Source: Nostoc foliaceum FACHB-393
GTDB lineage: Bacteria; Cyanobacteriota; Cyanobacteriia; Cyanobacteriales; Nostocaceae
Direction: 5' to 3'
Assembly (NCBI RefSeq): GCF_014698505.1
Contig: NZ_JACJTD010000019.1
Span: 1 to 64,000 of the forward strand
DNA length: 64,000 nt
Shown here: positions 29,820 to 40,233 of the stretch, piece after piece
Layout: every line of letters starts with the position of its first letter
How positions within the stretch are numbered: the stretch's first letter is position 1
Notes under the pieces: model-generated
What the model was told of the DNA's origin: nothing
Seen by the model: only the letters and a program-made list of their open reading frames with translations
Database searches by the model: none
Made by a program: the position numbers and the translations under genes

Positions 29820-31148
29820 ATGGCAAAGCTCAAAATCTCGAAAAAAATCTCCACTGCTTTAATCAATTCTCTTGGTGCGGGGGTAGTACCAAGAGTGGGA
29901 GTTGAATATATAGCAGTAGGTCGAGAAAAAGAACTAAAAAGCCTATTACAAAATCTTGATGATATTGCAGAAGGTGTAGCAGCATTTCGCTTCATAATTG
30001 GTAACTATGGTTCCGGTAAAAGTTTTTTACTGCAACTAATTCGCAACCGCGCTATGGAGCAAGGTTTTGTAGTAGCTGATGCTGATTTATCCTCTGAACG
30101 TCGATTAGCTGGAAGCAACAATGAAGGTGTAGCCACCTATCGAGAATTAATGAGCCATCTAGCTACAAAAACTCGTCCTGATGGTGGTGCTTTAGTCTCA
30201 ATATTAGAAGGATGGATTAATAAAATTCAACAAGAAGTGGTTAAAGAAACTGGAATGCGTCCGAATGATGATGGTTTTGATGACCAAGTTGAATCAAAAA
30301 TTAGAGAAGTAGTTCAGTATATTGAAGATTTAGTTCACGGTTTTGATTTTGGTAGCGTGATTATTGCTTATTGGCGCGGCTACCGAATGGATGATGATAA
30401 TCTAAAAAATGCAGCAATGCGCTGGTTGCGGGGAGAATTTACTACTAAAGTTGAGGCGAAAGCAGCTTTAGGAGTGCGGGTAATTATTGATGATGATAGT
30501 TGGTATGACTATATAAAACTGTTTGCGAAATTTGTCGCTGAGATTGGCTATAAAGGACTGTTAATTTTAGTTGATGAAGCTGTACACATATATCAAATAT
30601 CTACTACAGTCACACGGGAAAAGAACTATAATCGGCTCCTGGCAATGTTTAACGATACCATGCAATGTAAAGCAGAACATCTTGGTATTGTTGTTGGTGG
30701 AACAACTAAATTTTTAGAAGACCCCAAACGCGGACTTTTTGCAGACCAAGCTTGGCAAAGACGCACAAAAGAAAGCCGTTTTGTTGCCCAAGCTAATGTT
30801 CAGGAACATTTAGGGCCAGTGATTCGGCTAAATCCGTTGAGTGAAGCAGAAATATTGACGCTTCTGCAACGTTTAGCTGAGATTCATGCACTCAATTTTG
30901 GGTATGAACAGACTTTGACAAATCGTGAGTTGAAGGAGTTTGTCCAAGAAATTATTAATCGCTTGGGTGCAGAAGCTTTACTTACACCAGGAGAAATTGT
31001 GCGAGATTTTATGAGTGTGTTGAATATTCTTCACCAAAATTCAGGAATTGCGTTTGGTGAATTAATTCATGGCTCTAAATTTAAACCTACTGCTGTGGGT
31101 AAGGATGCAGATGTGGATGAGGATAATGCAGCCGAATTTAGTTTGTGA
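29820..31148 (+). CDS. DUF2791-type P-loop ATPase (BrxC/BrxD-like) of a TerB-linked system
   Basis: A 442-residue ATPase. Walker A is IGNYGSGKSFLLQL, Walker B LLILVDEAVHIY; VGREKEL precedes them and VVGGTTKFLEDPKRGLFAD follows. The C-terminal region (LLTPGEIVRDFMSVLNIL) matches the DUF2791 family related to BREX BrxC/BrxD ATP-binding proteins. In Ter-related operons it is accompanied by TerB-C and a helicase. TGA 31146-31148 overlaps an ATG, pointing to a coupled next gene, now truncated. The last ~50 bp are partly duplicated at 35193-35241. Confidence 0.85.
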   Translation: MAKLKISKKISTALINSLGAGVVPRVGVEYIAVGREKELKSLLQNLDDIAEGVAAFRFIIGNYGSGKSFLLQLIRNRAMEQGFVVADADLSSERRLAGSNNEGVATYRELMSHLATKTRPDGGALVSILEGWINKIQQEVVKETGMRPNDDGFDDQVESKIREVVQYIEDLVHGFDFGSVIIAYWRGYRMDDDNLKNAAMRWLRGEFTTKVEAKAALGVRVIIDDDSWYDYIKLFAKFVAEIGYKGLLILVDEAVHIYQISTTVTREKNYNRLLAMFNDTMQCKAEHLGIVVGGTTKFLEDPKRGLFADQAWQRRTKESRFVAQANVQEHLGPVIRLNPLSEAEILTLLQRLAEIHALNFGYEQTLTNRELKEFVQEIINRLGAEALLTPGEIVRDFMSVLNILHQNSGIAFGELIHGSKFKPTAVGKDADVDEDNAAEFSL

Positions 31149-31242
31149 TGAATGATGAAGACACTGAACTAGAAGAGCAAGCAGATTACTCTACGAAGTT
31201 TACTCTTTAGTAATTGGTAAACCTAGCCAATCGCTAAGTTCA
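31100..31242. repeat. Direct repeat copy 1 (ATPase 3' end and flank)
   Basis: From TAAGGATGCAGATGTGGATG to ...CCAATCGCTAAGTTCA this region is repeated in the same orientation at 35193-35285. Copy 2 lacks an internal ~45 bp containing most of the truncated ORF at 31148-31210. The two copies bracket the LRR-Roc-COR-TIR gene. Confidence 0.85.
31148..31210 (+). pseudogene. Truncated ORF coupled to the DUF2791 ATPase
   Basis: ATG 31148 overlaps the ATPase stop (TGATG), a usual sign of translational coupling, but the frame closes after 20 acidic residues (MNDEDTELEEQADYS...). The next gene in such operons is usually a helicase. The natural reading is that only its 5' end remains. An unrelated small peptide is the alternative. 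Confidence 0.5.
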
Positions 31243-31320
31243 AAAAGATTAATATGAATTGTGATAATAGAAATATTTAAAATCCAGATTTAGATATATG
31301 CGATCGCTACATCTAAAGAC

Positions 31321-31417
31321 GCGATGTCTACGACGGGCTACGCCTACGCCTAATACCATTTCACTTTAATAATGATACAAATACGCTGGTAAGGGCATGG
31401 CAATGCCATGCCCCTAC
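31321..31417. repeat. Dispersed repeats in the ATPase-LRR gap
   Basis: 31321-31350 is a copy of the dispersed repeat with core GGGCTACGCCTACGC. 31389-31417 is a 13-bp stem (one mismatch) with a 3-nt loop, related to the hairpin at 15981-16008. No gene is seen in 31211-31600 apart from these. Confidence 0.8.
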
Positions 31418-31600
31418 GAGAAATCTATATGTATCAGGATTTTTGTGAATTGGTATAAATCCGAAATATCCCAAACAGCGATCGCTTTTTCCCATCATCT
31501 TAAGACACGATCGCCAAAAAATGATAATCTGGCATTTTTCTCTAATCAGTTAAGATAATCTTCATCAATCTTCTTTCCTTTTACCCTTCTCCTTGGAATT

Positions 31601-34180
31601 ATGACGCAGGATGAGTTATTGGTACTGATAGATCGCGCGGTGGCTGAGGGTTGGCAAGAGTTAGACCTGTCGGGACAGGAGTTGACTGAGTTACCAGTGG
31701 AAATTGGTAAGTTGAAGCAGCTTGAGTCTTTGATTTTGGGAAAGAAGGTTGAAGGTTATGAACAAGTAGGAGGCCGCGAACTCCATAAGGTTTCAGGCAA
31801 CAATTTAAAAACGCTTCCACTCGAACTATTGGGTTTGCCTAATTTGCGTAAGTTGGATATTAGTGGCAATCCTTTAGAGAGCATTCCCGATGTGGTAACG
31901 CAAATACTACATTTAGAGGAACTTATCTTAATTCGAGTAGAGCTAACTGAAATACCTAATGCGATCGCGAATTTAACCAATCTGACCACCCTTTACCTCA
32001 GTTCCAACAAAATTACCCAGATTCCAGAGGCGATCGCGAATTTAACCAATCTGACTTGGCTTGACTTCCGTGACAACCAAATAACCCAGATTCCAGAGGT
32101 GATAGCTAATTTAACCAATCTGACTAGGCTTTACTTCGGTTACAACAAAATTGCCGAGATTCCAGAGACGATAGCGAATTTAACCAATCTGACTGGGCTT
32201 GACCTAAGTGGCAACCAAATTACCGAGATTCCAGAGGCGATCGCGAATTTAACCAATCTGACTGGGCTTTACCTCTATAACAACCAAATTACCGAGATTC
32301 CAGAGGCGATTGCTAATTTAACTAATTTGACTACCCTTCTCCTCAGTTTGAACCAAATTGCCGAGATTCCAGAGGCGATCGCTAATGTAACCAATCTGAC
32401 TAGGCTTGACTTCCGTGACAACCAAATAACCCAGATTCCAAAGGCGATCGCTAATTCAACCAATCTGACGGAGCTTTACTTCGGTTACAACAAAATTACC
32501 GAGATTCCAGAGGCGATAGCTAATTTAACCAATCTGACTAGGCTTGACCTCCGTGACAACCAAATAACCCAGATTCCAGAGGCGATCGCTAAATTAACCA
32601 AACTGACGAAGCTTTATCTCAATTACAACAAAATTACGCAGATTCCAGAGACAATCACTAAATTAACCAATCTGATGGAGCTTTATCTGGGTTCCAACCA
32701 AATTACCGAGATACCAGAGGCGATCACTAATTTAACCAATCTGACTAAGCTTGACCTCAGTCGCAACCAAATTACCGAGATACCAGAGGCGATCGCTAAT
32801 TTAACGAATCTGACGCAGCTTGACCTCAGTCGCAACCAAATAACCCAGATTCCAGGGGCGATCGCTAATTTAACCAATCTGACGCAGCTTGACCTCAGTC
32901 GCAACCAAATAACCCAGATTCCAGAGGCGATCGAAAGTTTGTCGAAATTGGAAAAACTAGATTTACGGGGAAATCCGCTTCCTATTTCACCAGAGATTTT
33001 AGGATCTTCTAATGATGTTGGTTCAGTTGAAGATATTTTCAATTACTTGCGATTACTCCGTAGCGGTGAAGTGCGTCCACTCAACGAAGCCAAACTCTTG
33101 CTTATCGGACAAGGTAGCGTCGGCAAAACATCCCTCATTGAACGATTAATCCACAATAAATATGATAAAAATCAACCCCAAACCGACGGACTCAATGTGG
33201 AAACTTGGAACGTGCAGGTCAATAGTAAAGGCATCCGCCTCAATGTTTGGGACTTTGGCGGACAGGAAATTTATCATGCCACCCATCAGTTTTTTCTGAC
33301 TAAGCGCAGTCTCTATCTCCTAGTTTGTAATTGTCGCACCAGCGAAGAAGAAAACCGCATCGAATATTGGCTCAAACTAATCGAAAGCTTTGGCGGACTG
33401 TCCCCCGTGATTATCGTTGGCAACAAAAAAGACGAACAACCCCTCGACATCAATCGCAAGGCATTACGCGAAAAATATCCTAACATCCAAGCGATTATCG
33501 AAACCTCCTGCCAAGACAATATCGGCATTGATGAACTTCGCACCGCTATTTTGCAGCAAATCGCCAACCTCAAAGAAGTCTACGACCTTTTACCCCTCTC
33601 ATGGTTTGAGGTTAAACAACAACTCGAATCCATGACTGAAGACTTCATCGACTACGACGATTATCTGTGCATCTGCTACGACAAACAGATTCGCAAACAA
33701 CAAGACCGTGAGCAACTGATCGATCTCCTCCATCGACTTGGCTTAGTTCTCAACTTCCGCGATCATCCCATCCTCAAAAATACCAACGTCCTCAAACCCA
33801 ACTGGGTGACAGAAGGCATTTACGCGCTCCTGAGCGATGAAGACCTCAAAACTAAAACCAAAGGCATTTTCACCCCCGCTGATCTCACCCGCATCCTCAA
33901 TCCAGAGCGCTACCCCACCGAGCGTCATGGCTATCTGATCGGGCTGATGAAAGAATTTGAGCTTTGCTTTGCACTAGAATGTCACCCACCACAATTTCTA
34001 ATTGCGGGACTTCTGCCTAAAGACGAACCAGACGAAACAAAACTCCAAGGCGAAACCCTCGAATTTCAATACCATTACAAAGTTCTCCCCGAAAGCATTA
34101 TTTCCCGCTTCATCGTCAACACCCACGAAAAAATCCATAAGCAAATCTATTGGCGCAGTGGCGTAATGCTGCAATATTAA
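31601..34180 (+). CDS. LRR-Roc-COR (ROCO) protein, frame ended by a premature stop
   Basis: An 859-residue reading frame. Residues ~1-105 contain a degenerate LRR start. Residues ~115-450 hold 14 near-identical 23-residue LRRs (ANLTNLTxLDLSxNQITEIP). The Roc GTPase follows: G1 LLLIGQGSVGKTSLIERL (~residue 500), G3 NVWDFGGQEIYH, G4 VGNKKD. COR begins at ~residue 665. TAA 34178-34180 interrupts COR, and the same frame stays open to 35017 with the rest of COR and a TIR domain. ROCO GTPases act as sensors and switches. If the stop is real in the genome, the product lacks its TIR effector. Confidence 0.85.
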   Translation: MTQDELLVLIDRAVAEGWQELDLSGQELTELPVEIGKLKQLESLILGKKVEGYEQVGGRELHKVSGNNLKTLPLELLGLPNLRKLDISGNPLESIPDVVTQILHLEELILIRVELTEIPNAIANLTNLTTLYLSSNKITQIPEAIANLTNLTWLDFRDNQITQIPEVIANLTNLTRLYFGYNKIAEIPETIANLTNLTGLDLSGNQITEIPEAIANLTNLTGLYLYNNQITEIPEAIANLTNLTTLLLSLNQIAEIPEAIANVTNLTRLDFRDNQITQIPKAIANSTNLTELYFGYNKITEIPEAIANLTNLTRLDLRDNQITQIPEAIAKLTKLTKLYLNYNKITQIPETITKLTNLMELYLGSNQITEIPEAITNLTNLTKLDLSRNQITEIPEAIANLTNLTQLDLSRNQITQIPGAIANLTNLTQLDLSRNQITQIPEAIESLSKLEKLDLRGNPLPISPEILGSSNDVGSVEDIFNYLRLLRSGEVRPLNEAKLLLIGQGSVGKTSLIERLIHNKYDKNQPQTDGLNVETWNVQVNSKGIRLNVWDFGGQEIYHATHQFFLTKRSLYLLVCNCRTSEEENRIEYWLKLIESFGGLSPVIIVGNKKDEQPLDINRKALREKYPNIQAIIETSCQDNIGIDELRTAILQQIANLKEVYDLLPLSWFEVKQQLESMTEDFIDYDDYLCICYDKQIRKQQDREQLIDLLHRLGLVLNFRDHPILKNTNVLKPNWVTEGIYALLSDEDLKTKTKGIFTPADLTRILNPERYPTERHGYLIGLMKEFELCFALECHPPQFLIAGLLPKDEPDETKLQGETLEFQYHYKVLPESIISRFIVNTHEKIHKQIYWRSGVMLQY

Positions 34181-35017
34181 GAAAACAACGAAATCTACAA
34201 CATCGCTCGGATTAAAGCCGATCCCGAAGATAAAAAAATCTTCATCACCATTAGCGAACGCAAAGAAACCCGCCGCTTATTTCTCGGCATCCTCCGCGAT
34301 GTCTTCCAAAAAATCCACAAAAGTCTCCCCAATCTCGAAATCACCGAATGGGTTCCCGTTCCCGGCCATCGCAATCATCCACCCCTCGATTACCAAGAAC
34401 TCCTCGGACTCGAATCAATGGGCGTTCTTGAATATCCAATTGGTAAACTCAAAATAAACATCAATATCCGTCAACTACTTGATGGGTATGAAGATATAAG
34501 AACTCGACAAAGACAACAAATAGACAAAGAAATTATTGAATCATTCCCGATTAAAAAACCAATTATGTCAGAAAACATCAGAAACCAAATATTTGTTAGC
34601 TACAGTCATGAAGATGCAGAATGGTTAACAGAACTACAAAAACAACTAAAACCCTATATTCGTGCAGAAAGTTTTATCGTTTGGGATGACACCAAAATCA
34701 AACCTGGCGCAAAATGGAAAGCCGAGATTGAAAAAGCATTAGCTACGGCTAAAGTTGCTATCCTGCTAGTCAGTCCTGACTTTATAGGCTCTGATTTCAT
34801 CGACAGACATGAGCTTCCCCCCTTACTCAACGCAGCCGAACAAGAGGGATTAACCATTTTCTGGATTCCAATTAGTGCAAGCTCATACAGAAAAACCGAC
34901 ATCGAAAAATACCAAGCTGCTCACCCTCCAAGTAAACCCCTCGACACTCTAAATAAGCCAGAACGTAATCAAGCTTGGGTGAAAATTTGCGAAGAAGTCG
35001 AAAAGGCAATGAAATAG
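34181..35017 (+). pseudogene. Detached COR C-terminus plus TIR domain
   Basis: The frame continues unbroken after the TAA: ~125 residues complete COR ([20 protein letters not shown]), followed by a TIR domain from ~34580 ([54 protein letters not shown]). The Glu of RHEL may be the NADase catalytic position. In-frame ATGs at 34418 and 34565 could allow separate TIR synthesis, but neither has a Shine-Dalgarno. This is most simply one broken LRR-Roc-COR-TIR gene. Readthrough or a sequencing error cannot be excluded. Confidence 0.75.
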
Positions 35018-35192
35018 AACCTATGTTAACATTGACCAAATTTAACTTAAATGTTATCGAAATAGGGAGCAAATTAGACATAGAACTAAAGTTTCCCTGT
35101 GGTAAAGAGACTTTTTTAACTTCAGAGTTGATCGCATAGGTTGAAACGATTCTCGCCTTTTATTTGATGAAAATTGAACTAGCGATCGCGAG

Positions 35193-35285
35193 TAAGGATG
35201 CAGATGTGGATGAGAATGGCGTAGCAGAATTTGGTTTGTGATTCACTCTTTAGTAATTGCTAAACCTAGCCAATCGCTAAGTTCA
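35193..35285. repeat. Direct repeat copy 2 (partial ATPase 3' end)
   Basis: It repeats the last codons and stop of the DUF2791 ATPase and its 3' flank (see 31100-31242) with several substitutions and one internal deletion. The minus strand of both copies encodes a short ELSDWLGL-ITKE C-terminus before a stop, perhaps from a third gene. Confidence 0.8.
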
Positions 35286-35306
35286 TAAGCTAGCCAGTCA
35301 AGTTCA

Positions 35307-35426
35307 TTACCAAAGAATCAGTTCTCCTCGAATTAATTCAATACGATCGCCCTCTGTCAGAAATCCGAGTTCAATCAATTGATGGTATTCTGCGATCGTA
35401 AATCGCTTAGGTGTCACAACATTCAT
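35307..35426 (-). pseudogene. N-terminal fragment of a Uma2-family gene
   Basis: ATG 35426 starts MNVVTPKRFTIAEYHQLIEL and continues LGFLTEGDRIELIRGEL, the characteristic Uma2/DUF820 N-terminus, but stops at TAA 35307-35309 after 39 residues. The nuclease core is missing. The truncation point lies next to direct repeat copy 2, so insertion or rearrangement here probably removed the rest. Confidence 0.75.
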
Positions 35427-35482
35427 GAGACATCTTTCCAATAGTACTTGTACACTAGCAAAGATCAAACTGACTGCGTTAT

Positions 35483-36790
<1,308 letters not shown>

Positions 36791-36883
36791 TTACAAGATT
36801 TAGTCAGCAGCAGTTATACTTCTATCTTGGATCTTGCACCATTCTCAATAACTGTAGAGTATTTTTTTAGATATGAGGTTGTT

Positions 36884-37783
36884 ATGAGTCAGATTGAACG
36901 AGTTGCGATCGTTGGAGGAAATCATGGTAATGAGTTAACAGGAATACATTTAGTCAAAAAGTTTCAGCAGTATCCTAATTTAATCAACAGAGTAAGTTTT
37001 GAAACTCTGGCATTACTTGGGAATCTCAAAGCTATTGAAGAAGGCAAACGATACATTGACAAAGATTTAAATCGTTGCTTCACCAATCAAGGCTTACAAA
37101 ATCCCCAACTTTTAAGTTATGAAGATACGCGGGCAAAAGCAATTCAACAGATACTACAACCGCAAAATCAGCCTTTTGTGGACGTAATTGTTGATTTGCA
37201 CAGCACAACTGCAAACATGGGGTTAAGTCTGATCTTTTGTGATATGCATCCTTTCTTACTTCGGTTAGGCGCTTATTTAAGTTCTATTAATCCGATGGTA
37301 AAGATTTTTGTTAATCAACAATCTAGAGAAGGTGGTTTTCTCCGTTCTTTGTGTGAATTGGGTTTTGTTATAGAAGTTGGTGCTGTAGCTCAGAATATTT
37401 TAGACGCCGAATTATTTCAGCAAACAGAACAGCTTATTTATGCAATTTTGGATTATTTTGAAGGGTATAACCAAGGTAATCTTCCGCAGATAGACAGCAA
37501 GCTTACACTCTATCAATATATTAAGACTATTGATTATCCGAGAAGTGATGCCTACGGCGGGCTGCACCGACGCGGTGAAATTCAAGCCATGATTCATCCC
37601 CAGCTTCAGTTTAGAGATTATGAACCTTTGAATCCAGGTGATCCAATGTTTCTGACTTTTGCAGGAAAAGATATTTTCTATGAGGGAGAATCTACTGTTT
37701 ATCCTGTTTTTATTAATGAAGCAGCTTACTACGAGAAAGGAATTGCAATGTATTTAGCTCAAAAACAACAAGAGGTAGTTTAA
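36884..37783 (+). CDS. Aspartoacylase (AspA/AstE family)
   Basis: A 299-residue zinc-dependent amidohydrolase predicted to split N-acetyl-aspartate or a related N-acyl amino acid. Zinc ligands are visible in [17 protein letters not shown] (His and Glu) and [11 protein letters not shown] (His). Also present: DKDLNRCF and the catalytic-region [15 protein letters not shown] 36884 is chosen over a start at 36737 that lies in repeat DNA. A diverged dispersed repeat (~37546-37574) is read in frame as [12 protein letters not shown]. Confidence 0.88.
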   Translation: MSQIERVAIVGGNHGNELTGIHLVKKFQQYPNLINRVSFETLALLGNLKAIEEGKRYIDKDLNRCFTNQGLQNPQLLSYEDTRAKAIQQILQPQNQPFVDVIVDLHSTTANMGLSLIFCDMHPFLLRLGAYLSSINPMVKIFVNQQSREGGFLRSLCELGFVIEVGAVAQNILDAELFQQTEQLIYAILDYFEGYNQGNLPQIDSKLTLYQYIKTIDYPRSDAYGGLHRRGEIQAMIHPQLQFRDYEPLNPGDPMFLTFAGKDIFYEGESTVYPVFINEAAYYEKGIAMYLAQKQQEVV

Positions 37784-37812
37784 TTTATTCGCCCTTTTAA
37801 CCACTCTTGTAG

Positions 37813-37836
37813 AGAGACACGATATATCGCGTCTCT
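37813..37836. terminator. Near-perfect 24-bp palindrome between convergent aspartoacylase and ilvD
   Basis: AGAGAC...GTCTCT around CGATATATCG (one mismatched pair) lies 30 bp after the aspartoacylase stop and 12 bp from the ilvD stop. It may serve as a bidirectional terminator and is probably a dispersed repeat. Confidence 0.55.
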
Positions 37837-37847
37837 ACCCTTACTCC

Positions 37848-39557
37848 CTACTCATTAAATAAATCTAAGTCTGTGACAGCACCAACACTGCTAGAGGAAA
37901 CTAACTTAGCATATTTAGCTAAGATGCCTTTTGTATAACGAGGTGGACGGGGTTGCCATTTAGCGCGGCGACTGGCTAATTCTGCATCGTCTATGTTTAT
38001 TTGTAACAAGCGAGAATTAGCATCAATAGTGATGCTATCACCTTCTTCGACCAGAGCGATCGCACCACCAACGGCAGCTTCGGGAGCAACGTGTCCGACT
38101 ACCATCCCGTAAGTACCGCCTGAAAAGCGTCCATCAGTAATTAATCCGACTGCATCACCTAAACCCGCACCAATAAGTGCTGAGGTGGGAGCCAACATTT
38201 CCCGCATACCAGGGCCGCCAATCGGGCCTTCGTAGCGGACGATAATTACATCACCGGCTTTAATCTTACCTGCAAGGATGGCATCTAAGCATTCTTCCTC
38301 GGAATCAAATACCCGTGCAGAACCAGTAATGCTGGGATTTTTTACCCCAGTAATTTTTGCGACTGCTCCCTCTGTAGCCAGATTCCCTTTCAGGATGGCT
38401 AAGTGACCTTGGGCATACATTGGGTTATTCCAAGGACGAATCACATCTTGATTAGTGGGTGGTTCATCGGGGACATCTGCTAAAATTTCGGCAATGGTTT
38501 TACCTGTGATAGTGATACAGTCACCGTGAAGTAATCCATGCACCAATAGCATTTTCATCACTTGAGGAATACCACCAGCTTGATGTAAGTCTGTGGCGAC
38601 ATATCTACCACTGGGTTTTAAATCACATAAAACAGGGACACGATCGCGGATAGTTTCAAAATCATCTAGATTAAGTTCTACACCAGCCGCACGAGCGATC
38701 GCCAGAAAATGTAATACGGCGTTAGTTGAACCACCCACAGCCATAATTACAGAAATAGCATTTTCTATAGATTTACGGGTGATAATTTGCCGGGGTAACA
38801 GTTGATTGCGAATTGCTTCTACTAATACCTTGGCTGATTCTTCGGTGCTATCAGCTTTTTCGTCATCTTCTGCCGCCATTGTGGAAGAATAGGGTAAACT
38901 CATGCCCATCGCTTCAAATGCTGAGGACATAGTATTAGCTGTGAACATCCCGCCACAAGAACCTGCACCAGCACAAGCGCGGCGTTCTACTTCCATCAAT
39001 TCGGTGTCGTCAATTTTACCAGCACTGTATTCACCCACAGCCTCAAAGGAACTCACAACAGTCAAGTCGCGGCCCTGGTAGTGTCCGGCTTTAATTGTCC
39101 CACCGTAAACAAAGATAGCCGGGATATTCATCCGTGCCATTGCAATCATTGCCCCTGGCATATTTTTATCACAGCCACCGATGGCAATCACACCATCCAT
39201 ACTCTGACCATTACAGGCTGTTTCAATAGAGTCAGCAATCACTTCTCGTGACACTAGGGAATATTTCATCCCTTCAGTTCCCATCGAAATCCCATCGCTA
39301 ATAGTAATTGTGCCGAACATTTGCGGCATTGCCCCAGCTAGTTTTATTCCAGCTTCAGCTATGAGTGCTAGTTGATTAATCCCCATGTTACAGGGAGTGA
39401 TGGTGCTGTAGGCATTAGCCACACCCACAATTGCTTTGTTAAAGTCTTCATCCTGAAAACCTACTGCACGCAGCATAGCCCGATTTGGCGATCGCTGCAC
39501 TCCTTGTGTGACAACTTTACTTCTAAAATTTTCTGACGAAATTGTTTTTTCACCCAT
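37848..39557 (-). CDS. ilvD: Dihydroxy-acid dehydratase
   Basis: A 569-residue Fe-S dehydratase that converts dihydroxy acids to 2-keto acids in branched-chain amino acid synthesis. Cluster-binding cysteines are visible in [19 protein letters not shown] and [15 protein letters not shown]; the C-terminal part has [11 protein letters not shown] and [13 protein letters not shown] 39557 ([11 protein letters not shown]) is preferred to TTG 39575; an even shorter start near SENFRSK is possible. It precedes ilvC in the valine/isoleucine pathway sense but is not genetically linked to it. Confidence 0.96.
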   Translation of the reverse strand: MGEKTISSENFRSKVVTQGVQRSPNRAMLRAVGFQDEDFNKAIVGVANAYSTITPCNMGINQLALIAEAGIKLAGAMPQMFGTITISDGISMGTEGMKYSLVSREVIADSIETACNGQSMDGVIAIGGCDKNMPGAMIAMARMNIPAIFVYGGTIKAGHYQGRDLTVVSSFEAVGEYSAGKIDDTELMEVERRACAGAGSCGGMFTANTMSSAFEAMGMSLPYSSTMAAEDDEKADSTEESAKVLVEAIRNQLLPRQIITRKSIENAISVIMAVGGSTNAVLHFLAIARAAGVELNLDDFETIRDRVPVLCDLKPSGRYVATDLHQAGGIPQVMKMLLVHGLLHGDCITITGKTIAEILADVPDEPPTNQDVIRPWNNPMYAQGHLAILKGNLATEGAVAKITGVKNPSITGSARVFDSEEECLDAILAGKIKAGDVIIVRYEGPIGGPGMREMLAPTSALIGAGLGDAVGLITDGRFSGGTYGMVVGHVAPEAAVGGAIALVEEGDSITIDANSRLLQINIDDAELASRRAKWQPRPPRYTKGILAKYAKLVSSSSVGAVTDLDLFNE

Positions 39558-39661
39558 TGCTCTGGCCTCGCTCAAATCTTTGTAAGAGTATGATACGTAG
39601 ACTTTTTTAAGATGTCCAATATATATTTATTTAAAATTGAGACTTATAAAATATCAAAAAT

Positions 39662-39715
39662 ATGGAACTACTACACCTGCGCTACTTTATTGCTGTAGCT
39701 GAGGAACTACCATAA
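39662..39715 (+). pseudogene. LysR-type regulator N-terminal fragment
   Basis: MELLHLRYFIAVAEELP followed by TAA reproduces the first 17 residues of a LysR-family regulator (MELRHLRYFVAVAEEL-type start), then homology ends. The rest of 39716-40120 holds no gene I can support: the open frame at 39908-40099 contains a CCTGTTCCC short repeat and looks non-coding. Confidence 0.7.
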
Positions 39716-40122
39716 TTCTTTCCTTATTGGAATAATCGTTACAGCCCTAACTAGGGAGTTACTTTCCAGAAGCGAATCAAGCCAGTTTTTTCGTCATGAA
39801 TACGCTGTTCGGGTCATGCTGTCAGGTCATCTGAGCGGATTTGCAATCTACTCATCTCCTTAATTTGCTAGAGAATTCTACTCTATAAGGGTTTACAGAA
39901 TCCCGCTGTGAATAACTTTTACCAAAAACCTAAGTTACGCGACAGAATTATTGCTGCCACTAGCTACACCTTGCGATATAATATCGTACCGCATATAAAA
40001 CTCATATTTGATTGCCTGAAAAAAACTCAGTACACTTTTATTCCTTTTTACCTGTTCCCCGTTCCCTGTTCCCTGTCTCTACGAGTGATTCATAAATGAA
40101 ATCGGATTGCTATATTTAACTT

Positions 40123-40159
40123 AAAATTACCGTTTTAGGCTAAAAAATTACCGTTTTTG
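40123..40159. promoter_or_regulatory. Direct repeat upstream of the ABC transporter (candidate operator)
   Basis: AAAATTACCGTTTT occurs twice, the ATTACCG cores starting at 40126 and 40147, 21 bp apart (two helical turns). It lies ~75-110 bp before ATG 40234. Spacing and placement resemble the repeats that end the two AraC genes nearby. Confidence 0.6.
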
Positions 40160-40233
40160 GATAGACTCATGCACGAAAAGGTAGTAAACTCTGCTAGGTA
40201 AAAAACATAAATTTTCCACTTTTAATTATTACA

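Noticed and set aside
39908-40099. 63-codon open frame upstream of the ABC transporter
   Set aside because: It contains a CCTGTTCCC short repeat, has no ribosome binding site and no recognisable product.
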